Assembly (NCBI GenBank): GCA_001805765.1
Contig: MHGW01000022.1
Location: forward strand, 2,350 to 7,368
Direction of reading: 5' to 3'
DNA length: 5,019 nt
Source: Omnitrophica WOR_2 bacterium RIFCSPLOWO2_01_FULL_41_12
GTDB taxonomy: Bacteria; Omnitrophota; Gorgyraeia; Gygaellales; Profunditerraquicolaceae
Part shown: positions 1-5,019 of the stretch, piece after piece
How the letters are laid out: each line of letters begins with the position of its first letter
Position numbering within the stretch: position 1 is the first letter of the stretch
Notes under the pieces: generated by a model
Databases searched by the model: none
The model's input: only the letters and a program-made list of their open reading frames with translations
What the model was told of the DNA's origin: nothing
Position numbers and translations under genes: made by a program

Positions 1-1
1 C

Positions 2-811
2 GTCAGCCAGGTGCGCGAATGCGCAGGTATATTGACGCAAATGGCAAAAACTACCAACACCTCTATTTTTATTATCGGCCATGTGACCAAAGAAGGAAAT
101 CTGGCTGGCCCAAGAGTCCTTGAGCATATTGTGGATACCGTACTTTATTTTGAAGGTGACCGGTTTTCTATCTATAGGATTTTACGCGCGGTAAAAAATA
201 GATTCGGCTCCACTAATGAAATCGGGGTATTTGAAATGGGTGCTGAGGGCCTGCGGGAAGTGAAAAATCCTTCTGAGATTTTTTTATCCGAAAGGCCCAA
301 AGAGGTTTCGGGTTCGGTGGTGGTTTCTATCCTGGAAGGCACGCGGCCGCTTTTGGTAGAGATTCAGTCTTTAGTCAGTAAATCCAGTTTTGGTTATGCC
401 CGGCGCCGGGCTCAAGGTTTTGATTACAACCGTATGGCGCTGTTGGTGGCGGTTCTGGAAAAAAGAATCGGTCTGCATCTAGAAGCAGAAGATATCTTTG
501 TGAATGTGGCCGGCGGTATAAAAGTGGAAGATCCGGCCGCAGACTTAGGCGTGGCCTTGGCCATTGCCTCGGCTTTCCGCGAACAATGCGTGATCTCTGA
601 TACCGTAGTTTTAGGAGAAGTAGGGCTTTCCGGTGAAATCCGCAGCATTTCTCAAACTATCTTACGTTTAAACGAAGCGGAAAAATTAGGCTTTAAGCAC
701 TGCATATTACCGCAGAATAATTTCAGGAATTTAAATTATCAAGGAAACGCATTAGAGTTAATTGCGGTTTCCACCCTAAAAGAGGCGTTAGATATCGTTT
801 TAAAAAAATAG
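2..811 (+). CDS. radA: DNA repair protein RadA (Sms), C-terminal part, 5' truncated by the window edge
   Basis: RadA is a RecA-like, DnaB-type ATPase that promotes branch migration and processing of recombination intermediates. The reading frame is open from base 2, and the first residues VSQVRE match the family's conserved stretch after Walker B, so the GTG at 11 is an internal valine codon and not a start. About 269 residues are visible. With a usual family length near 450, the N-terminal zinc finger and Walker A part lie upstream. Seen in order: GHVTKEG (77-97), LEHIVDTVLYFEGD, the RadA signature KNRFG (194-208), GLREVKNPSEIFLS, and then a Lon-protease-like C-terminal domain from about base 310. 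In that domain the segment at 521-550 reads KVEDPAADLG, where true Lon proteases carry a catalytic serine; as is normal for RadA, it is absent, so no peptidase activity is expected. The gene ends in TAG 9 bp before yacL, and its stop overlaps that gene's ribosome-binding site. Confidence 0.97.
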   Translation, partial: VSQVRECAGILTQMAKTTNTSIFIIGHVTKEGNLAGPRVLEHIVDTVLYFEGDRFSIYRILRAVKNRFGSTNEIGVFEMGAEGLREVKNPSEIFLSERPKEVSGSVVVSILEGTRPLLVEIQSLVSKSSFGYARRRAQGFDYNRMALLVAVLEKRIGLHLEAEDIFVNVAGGIKVEDPAADLGVALAIASAFREQCVISDTVVLGEVGLSGEIRSISQTILRLNEAEKLGFKHCILPQNNFRNLNYQGNALELIAVSTLKEALDIVLKK

Positions 812-815
812 GAGG
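810..815 (+). promoter_or_regulatory. Strong ribosome-binding site for yacL
   Basis: A perfect AGGAGG lies 5 nt before the ATG at 821. It overlaps the TAG stop of radA (809-811), so ribosomes finishing radA end on the next gene's initiation site. This fixes the yacL start and is the strongest Shine-Dalgarno sequence in the window. Confidence 0.85.
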
Positions 816-820
816 AAGTA

Positions 821-1801
821 ATGAATTTATTATTTGCCCGTATTCTTTTTGTCGTTATCAGTATGATTATTGGTTTTCAGACCGTAGGCCCCAAAGGAAA
901 TGCTTTGCTGGGCGCGCTCATTGGAATCATATCTGCTTTAGTAATTATCCTGGCAGAGATTGGTATGCGTAAAGTTTCAGTAAGAGGGCTCTCTAGCAGC
1001 GTATTTGGCCTGATCTTAGGCCTGATTATGGCCAAGTTGGTGAGTGATGCTTTTAGCATAGCGCAGATACCTGCCGATACTTTGTCTCTGATCAGATTGA
1101 CATTAACACTGGTCTTTTGCTATTTAGGCATGGTCATTGGCTTACGCGGCAAAGACGAATTTAATATTATCATCCCTTACGTTAAATTACGCCGGGAGGA
1201 TCAATCGGAAATTCTAACTATACTGGATACCAGCGTGATTATTGACGGAAGGATAGTGGATATCTCTAAAACAAAATTTTTAGACGGCAAGGTGATTATT
1301 CCCAGGTTTGTCTTAAAGGAATTACAGCAGATTGCCGATTCCACCGATCCCATGAAACGGCAAAGAGGTAGAAGGGGTTTGGAGATTTTACACACCATTC
1401 AGAAGGAAGCAGGCCTGGATATCACGCTGCACGAAGAAGATTTTCCCGAGGTCAATGAGGTAGACGCGAAATTAGTCAAGTTAGCCAAATTATTAGAGGC
1501 CAAGATTTTGACTGTAGATTTTAATCTTAACCGGGTAGCCAGTTTTCAGGGTATAAAGGTACTCAATATAAATGAGCTGGCCAACGCCTTAAAACCGATG
1601 GTCTTTCCCGGAGAAGAGATGCAGATCAAACTGATTAAGGAAGGCAAAGAACATAATCAGGCAGTGGGATACCTGGAAGACGGCACGATGGTGGTGGTTG
1701 AGGATGCGCGTAAGTTAATCGGACAGGAAATAAGGGTGGCGGTGACTTCAGTGCTACAGACCCAGGCCGGCAGGATGATTTTTACCAAAATCCAGAAATG
1801 A
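821..1801 (+). CDS. yacL: YacL-type membrane protein with PIN and TRAM domains
   Basis: This 326-residue protein has the YacL layout. Four hydrophobic segments, at about residues 5-21, 28-48, 57-75 and 88-108, should anchor it in the cytoplasmic membrane. A PIN nuclease domain follows at about 132-255 and a TRAM domain, a small beta-barrel likely to bind RNA, at about 262-325. The PIN domain starts at ILDTSVIIDGR and keeps the acidic residues expected to bind metal: D136, E167 (in VLKEL), D215 (in VDAKL) and D233 (in TVDFNLN). A basic patch, KRQRGRR (179-185), lies inside it. Ribonuclease activity is inferred from the fold; the cellular role of YacL proteins is not established to my knowledge. 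The start is supported by AGGAGG 5 nt upstream. The TGA stop overlaps the ispD ATG as ATGA. Position between radA and ispD is the same as in Bacillus subtilis, except that disA is absent. Confidence 0.93.
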   Translation: MNLLFARILFVVISMIIGFQTVGPKGNALLGALIGIISALVIILAEIGMRKVSVRGLSSSVFGLILGLIMAKLVSDAFSIAQIPADTLSLIRLTLTLVFCYLGMVIGLRGKDEFNIIIPYVKLRREDQSEILTILDTSVIIDGRIVDISKTKFLDGKVIIPRFVLKELQQIADSTDPMKRQRGRRGLEILHTIQKEAGLDITLHEEDFPEVNEVDAKLVKLAKLLEAKILTVDFNLNRVASFQGIKVLNINELANALKPMVFPGEEMQIKLIKEGKEHNQAVGYLEDGTMVVVEDARKLIGQEIRVAVTSVLQTQAGRMIFTKIQK

Positions 1802-2490
1802 GTTATGTTACGGCGATAGTGGTTGCTGCAGGCAAAGGTTTTAGATTACGCTCTAAAGTAGCCAAACCATTAGTGGAAATAAAGTCTCAACCTCTCATTA
1901 TTTATTCTCTCAAAACACTAAGTAACCATCCGGATATCCGGGATATTATTGTAGTAGTTAATTCCCAAAACCTTAAAAATATACTCAATAAAATAAAGCA
2001 ATTTAAACTAAACAAAATTAAGGATGTAGTATTAGGAGGAAGGTTGCGCCAGGATTCTGTGTATAATGGCTTAAAAGCCCTGGATACGCGTAGCAGCCTG
2101 GTCCTCATCCATGATGCCTGCCGGCCATTTATTAATCAGAAGATGGTGTCTTCGGTAATAAGAGAGGCAAAACGTTCTGGCGCGGCAATTTTAGGAGTAC
2201 CGCTAAAGGCAACCATTAAAAAAATCCAAAATCCAAAATCCAAAATCCAAACTGTAGAAAAAACGCTGAATAGAAATACCCTTTGGGAAATACAGACTCC
2301 GCAGGTGTTTAAAAAGGATTTAATTTTAGAGGCATACAAAAGGTTTAAGCATATAGCGGTAACGGACGATGCGATGTTGGCAGAAAGAATGGGCGTTAAA
2401 GTTAGCGTGGTAACGGGTTCTTATGACAATATCAAGATAACAACACCCGAAGATTTAATTTTAGCAAAAGCGATAGCAAATGGACTATAG
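1798..2490 (+). CDS. ispD: 2-C-methyl-D-erythritol 4-phosphate cytidylyltransferase (IspD)
   Basis: IspD couples CTP to 2-C-methyl-D-erythritol 4-phosphate to give CDP-methylerythritol, the third step of the cytosolic MEP isoprenoid pathway. The 230 residues are a normal length. Visible motifs are the nucleotide-binding loop VVAAGKGFR (8-16) with catalytic-type K23, GGRLRQDSVYNGL (80-92), IHDACRPF with D106, R159 ahead of LWEIQTPQVF (T167), TDDA (T189, D190) and DNIKITTPEDL with K213. These correspond to the CTP and substrate residues of the E. coli enzyme. Oddities: the usual PKQ after the loop reads AKP here, and a 7-bp tandem repeat (2221-2248) encodes the loop at 142-151, making it a few residues longer than usual. 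The ATG overlaps the yacL stop by 4 bp and has no good Shine-Dalgarno, which suggests coupled translation. The 3' end overlaps ispF by 11 bp. Confidence 0.96.
   Translation: MSYVTAIVVAAGKGFRLRSKVAKPLVEIKSQPLIIYSLKTLSNHPDIRDIIVVVNSQNLKNILNKIKQFKLNKIKDVVLGGRLRQDSVYNGLKALDTRSSLVLIHDACRPFINQKMVSSVIREAKRSGAAILGVPLKATIKKIQNPKSKIQTVEKTLNRNTLWEIQTPQVFKKDLILEAYKRFKHIAVTDDAMLAERMGVKVSVVTGSYDNIKITTPEDLILAKAIANGL
2221..2248 (+). repeat. Tandem heptamer AAAATCC, four perfect copies, inside ispD
   Basis: Four uninterrupted copies of AAAATCC fill 2221-2248, and the first joins a run of seven A residues at 2218-2224. The repeat lies wholly inside ispD, where it encodes KIQNPKSKIQ (residues 142-151). Because 7 is not a multiple of 3, gain or loss of one copy would shift the frame, while three copies (21 bp) would preserve it. 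It is too short and lacks the spacers needed for a CRISPR array. Confidence 0.92.
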
Positions 2491-2962
2491 GACCGGGATT
2501 GGTTACGATATTCATCGCCTCGTTGAGGGCCGTAAGTTATTTATCGGCGGGGTGGAAATTCCGTATCTTAAAGGCCTCTTAGGCCATTCTGACGGAGATG
2601 CACTTTTGCATGCCATCTGCGATGCTCTTTTAGGCGCTGTAGCCTGCGATGATTTAGGCACTCACTTTCCCGATACTGACCCTAAATATCAGGGTATCCC
2701 CAGTAGGGAATTATTAAAGACCGTTGCGGATTTAGTAAAAAATAAAGGTTACCGGATTAATAATCTGGACACAGTGGTAATTGCGCAGGAGCCCAGGCTT
2801 ACTCCTTTTAAAAAACAGATACAGCAAAGCATAGCCGCAATTTTAGGGATAGATGCGCAATGTTTAAATATAAAAGCCAAGACCAACGAAGGGTTAGGCG
2901 AGATAGGCAGTAAAGAAGCAATTGCCTGTTACGCAGTAGTAACTATAAAAGGAGAAATATAA
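2480..2962 (+). CDS. ispF: 2-C-methyl-D-erythritol 2,4-cyclodiphosphate synthase (IspF)
   Basis: IspF cyclises CDP-methylerythritol 2-phosphate to methylerythritol 2,4-cyclodiphosphate with release of CMP, the fifth MEP-pathway step; the family forms trimers with a divalent metal in each active site. The 160 residues are the standard full length. The N-terminal signature GIGYDIHR supplies metal ligands D10 and H12, and H44 (in ALLHAICDAL) is the third. Also seen are GHSDGD (35-40), THFPDTD (61-67) and the C-terminal nucleotide-contact segment KAKTNEGLGEIG (132-143), with K134, T135 and E137 matching E. coli K132, T133 and E135. The ATG lies 11 bp inside the end of ispD in another frame, with no clear Shine-Dalgarno, so translation is probably coupled. 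The two enzymes are separate here and not fused as in bifunctional IspDF. The kinase IspE, which acts between them, is not in the window. Confidence 0.97.
   Translation: MDYRTGIGYDIHRLVEGRKLFIGGVEIPYLKGLLGHSDGDALLHAICDALLGAVACDDLGTHFPDTDPKYQGIPSRELLKTVADLVKNKGYRINNLDTVVIAQEPRLTPFKKQIQQSIAAILGIDAQCLNIKAKTNEGLGEIGSKEAIACYAVVTIKGEI
2949..2954 (+). promoter_or_regulatory. Ribosome-binding site for cysE, deciding its start
   Basis: AAGGAG lies within the last codons of ispF, 9 nt before the ATG at 2964. It supports that ATG as the true start, which matters because this start adds the unusual hydrophobic N-terminus of the CysE protein. No other in-frame ATG occurs until residue 84, inside the catalytic domain. 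Confidence 0.75.
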
Positions 2963-2963
2963 A

Positions 2964-3644
2964 ATGATAATCTTTTTAAAGATATTAATCATATTGCTGA
3001 GTTTATTTCTCTTAAAACTGATTTTCATTGCTGTTTTCTTTTACGATGAGATTAAAAATGCCCGGAAAAAAGACCCGGCAGCCAGCGGGTTTTTGGAAGT
3101 GCTTTTACTTTATCAGGGCCTACACGCAATAGTTGCTCATCGTAACGCCCGTTTCTTCTATAAACTGCGTTTCTTTTTACTGGCGCGTTTAATCAGCCAG
3201 ATCTCAAGGCATATGACGGGAATTGAAATACATCCCGGAGCAAAAATCGGCAAAGGCCTTTTTATTGACCATGGCATAGGCGTAGTCATCGGCGAAACCA
3301 GCATTATCGGCGATAATGTGCTTTTATATCAGGGCGTTACTCTGGGAGGAACCGGATTAGAAAAAGGCAAGCGCCATCCTACCATCGGTAACAATGTGGT
3401 CATTGGCGCAGGCGCAAAAATTCTGGGGAATATTACTATCGGCGATAATTCCTATATTGGCGCAAATGCAGTAGTGATTAAGGATGTGCCGCCGAATTCT
3501 ACGGTAGTGGGCGTGCCCGGCAGGATTACCAAACAGGACGGCAAAAAGATGGATATCAGTTTAGACCATGTCCATATTCTTGACCCCATTATGCAAAACA
3601 TTGAAGAGTTGGAGAAGAGGATCGAGAAGTTAGAAAATAAATAG
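2964..3644 (+). CDS. cysE: Serine O-acetyltransferase (CysE, short EpsC type) with hydrophobic N-terminal extension
   Basis: The enzyme transfers acetyl from acetyl-CoA to L-serine, giving O-acetylserine, the committed step of cysteine synthesis. It is 226 residues long and lacks the long helical N-terminal domain of E. coli CysE. A short helical part at about 28-80 (KKDPAASGFLEVLLLYQGLHAIVAHR begins it in pieces: KKDPAA, GLHAIVAHR) leads to a left-handed beta-helix of hexapeptide repeats at about 86-187. Active-site residues are visible: E88 in GIEIHPGA (aspartate in E. coli), H103 in FIDHGIGVVIGET, and H138 in GKRHPTIG, plus GVTLGGTG (124-131). The C-terminus (209-226) is charged and probably coiled coil. 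Residues 1-27 are strongly hydrophobic, broken only by K6 and K18, and are followed by K31, R34, K35 and K36. Such an extension is absent from the B. subtilis enzyme and may be a membrane anchor with the enzyme in the cytoplasm. It lies 1 bp after ispF and 7 bp before cysS. Confidence 0.95.
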   Translation: MIIFLKILIILLSLFLLKLIFIAVFFYDEIKNARKKDPAASGFLEVLLLYQGLHAIVAHRNARFFYKLRFFLLARLISQISRHMTGIEIHPGAKIGKGLFIDHGIGVVIGETSIIGDNVLLYQGVTLGGTGLEKGKRHPTIGNNVVIGAGAKILGNITIGDNSYIGANAVVIKDVPPNSTVVGVPGRITKQDGKKMDISLDHVHILDPIMQNIEELEKRIEKLENK

Positions 3645-3651
3645 CATATTC

Positions 3652-5019
3652 ATGCCTATTTTTATATATAACTCCCTCACGCGCAAGAAAGACGAATTTA
3701 CCCCCTTAAACCCTCCCAAAGTAAATATCTACACCTGCGGGGTTACGGTTTACGATGAAAGCCATATCGGCCATGCCCGCAGCCTCTATATTTTTGATGT
3801 AATCAGAAGATATCTTACTTATCGCGGCCTTAAAGTAAAATTTGTGCGTAACATTACGGATATAGACGATAAGATTATCAACCGGGCCAATGAATTAAAA
3901 ATTGACTGGCAAGAATTGGTAAAAAAATATATTGATAAATATACCCGAGATTTAGAAATTTTAGGCATTGAAAAGGGAGATGTTGAGCCGCGGGCAACCG
4001 AGAATATCGCCGAGATGATTAAACACATCGAGGGATTGATTAAAAAAGATTATGCCTATGTTACGGAAAGCGGAGTATATTTTAGCGTGCGTAAATTCAA
4101 GGATTATGGAAAATTATCCGGCCAAAGCATTGACCAGATGTTAACCGGGGTAAGAAAAGAAACAGATGAAACCAAGAAAGATCCTTTAGACTTTGCTTTA
4201 TGGAAGAAATCCAAAGAAGATGAACCGTTTTGGGAGAGTCCTTGGATGAAAGGCAGGCCAGGCTGGCATATAGAGTGTTCAGTAATGTCTCAAAAATTTT
4301 TACAAACCGATACGCTAGATATACACGCAGGTGGAAGGGATTTAATCTTTCCGCATCATGAGAATGAGATTGTCCAGAGTGAGGCCTTAACCGGAAAGCC
4401 ACTTGCTAAATATTGGATACATCATGGACTCTTGACAATAAACAGCCAGAAGATGGCCAAATCGCAAGGCAACTTTGTGACCATAGCGGATTTTATAAAA
4501 AAATATCAAAATGCGGATTTATTAAAATTATTCTTTTTATCCGCGCATTATGCCCATCCTATAGATTATAGCGATAATAAGATAGAAGAGACCAAACAGG
4601 CATTAGAAAGGATTTTGATATTAATAGATAAGATAGACAGGAAACTTTCTCCCAATAAAAAATTATCGGATAAGAAGATTACTGAAATTGAAGAGATAAA
4701 AAATAAATTTATTCAGGCCATGGATGATGATTTTAATACGCCGCAAGCGCTGGCTTGCATATTTGATTTGGTAAATCTGGCGAATAAGAATATTGATGAT
4801 GCGCAATTTTTATATAATGCAAAAGGCACAATAAAAGAATCATTGGATATCTTGGGAATTTCGCTCAAGGCAGTTGAGGCAACAATTAAGATTACCGATG
4901 AAGAAATCAAAGCAATGCTTTTACAAAGAGAAAAAGCGCGCCAAGAAAACAACTATGCGCTTTCAGATAAAATCAGGAAAGAATTAGAAGAAAAAGGCAT
5001 TATTTTAGAAGATACAAAG
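3652..5019 (+). CDS. cysS: Cysteinyl-tRNA synthetase, 3' end cut by the window edge
   Basis: CysS, a class I aminoacyl-tRNA synthetase, attaches cysteine to tRNA-Cys in the cytoplasm. The frame is open from the ATG at 3652 to the window end, giving 456 residues. Usual lengths are about 460-490, and the last visible residues GIILEDTK match the family's near-terminal ILEDT, so only a few codons and the stop are probably missing. The HIGH signature is HIGH at 38-41 and the KMSKS loop reads KMAKS (267-271). Zinc ligands correspond to C29, C209 (in WHIECS), H235 and E239 (in FPHHENE), which select cysteine thiolate. A helical tRNA-binding C-terminal part follows from about 305, including MDDDFNTPQAL. 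The start gives the typical opening of the family (IYNSLTRKK). No good Shine-Dalgarno precedes it; it sits 7 bp after the cysE stop, so coupling is likely and there is no room for a T-box leader. Confidence 0.97.
   Translation, partial: MPIFIYNSLTRKKDEFTPLNPPKVNIYTCGVTVYDESHIGHARSLYIFDVIRRYLTYRGLKVKFVRNITDIDDKIINRANELKIDWQELVKKYIDKYTRDLEILGIEKGDVEPRATENIAEMIKHIEGLIKKDYAYVTESGVYFSVRKFKDYGKLSGQSIDQMLTGVRKETDETKKDPLDFALWKKSKEDEPFWESPWMKGRPGWHIECSVMSQKFLQTDTLDIHAGGRDLIFPHHENEIVQSEALTGKPLAKYWIHHGLLTINSQKMAKSQGNFVTIADFIKKYQNADLLKLFFLSAHYAHPIDYSDNKIEETKQALERILILIDKIDRKLSPNKKLSDKKITEIEEIKNKFIQAMDDDFNTPQALACIFDLVNLANKNIDDAQFLYNAKGTIKESLDILGISLKAVEATIKITDEEIKAMLLQREKARQENNYALSDKIRKELEEKGIILEDTK

Noticed and set aside
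11..13. GTG as a start codon for a 266-residue protein
   Set aside because: The frame is open further upstream, and the residues before it (VSQ) continue the conserved RadA sequence, so this is an internal valine codon of a truncated gene.
424..648. Minus-strand open frame opposite radA, and similar ones at 877-1059, 1201-1398, 1902-2108, 2136-2339, 3819-4028 and 4713-4952
   Set aside because: All are antisense shadows of confidently identified genes and show no recognisable domains or supporting ribosome-binding sites.
2221..2248. CRISPR array or mobile-element end
   Set aside because: The 7-bp units are contiguous with no spacers, lie in frame inside ispD, and have no inverted repeats or target duplications around them.
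2873..2908. IspF C-terminal segment TNEGLGE in place of the E. coli TTEKLGF
   Set aside because: The lysine, threonine and glutamate that matter are kept, and this region varies among IspF proteins, so it does not suggest a different function.
3645..3651. Cysteine-responsive leader (T-box or riboswitch) ahead of cysS
   Set aside because: Only 7 bp separate cysE from cysS, which leaves no room for a structured leader; any such control would have to lie upstream of the window.
4097..4402. 101-codon open frame on the minus strand
   Set aside because: It lies wholly opposite cysS, whose frame carries conserved CysS motifs through this region, and the antisense product resembles no family I know.
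4450..4464. KMAKS instead of KMSKS in CysS as a sign of an altered enzyme
   Set aside because: Alanine at the third position is a tolerated variant in class I synthetases, and all zinc and HIGH residues are intact.

Overview
The window is a dense, one-directional run of six housekeeping genes on the + strand. Every gap or overlap between neighbours is 11 bp or less, so it looks like part of a single operon. No RNA gene, mobile element, CRISPR array, terminator or recognisable promoter was seen. Both ends cut through genes: the 5' end lies inside radA and the 3' end falls a few codons short of the end of cysS.

Layout: radA C-terminal part (2-811), a YacL-type membrane PIN/TRAM protein (821-1801), ispD (1798-2490), ispF (2480-2962), cysE of the short EpsC type (2964-3644) and cysS (3652 to window end). 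The order matches the Bacillus subtilis block radA-disA-yacL-ispD-ispF-gltX-cysE-cysS, but disA and gltX are absent here. Start and stop codons overlap at yacL/ispD (4 bp) and ispD/ispF (11 bp). Clear Shine-Dalgarno sequences precede yacL and cysE, while ispD, ispF and cysS lack good ones and probably depend on translational coupling.

Functions: RadA processes recombination intermediates. YacL is a membrane-anchored putative ribonuclease of unknown role. IspD and IspF are the third and fifth enzymes of the MEP isoprenoid pathway. CysE commits serine to cysteine synthesis, and CysS charges tRNA-Cys with the product.

The source is a bacterium using the MEP pathway, moderately AT-rich, with many TTA, AAA and ATA codons. 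Gene order is Firmicutes-like, but the missing genes and overall sequence style suggest another phylum. An uncultured lineage such as Omnitrophota is my guess from general impression only. The two points most worth a second look are a hydrophobic N-terminal extension on CysE that looks like a membrane anchor, and four perfect copies of a 7-bp repeat inside ispD that encode a lengthened loop. I see no evidence of a novel multi-gene system.
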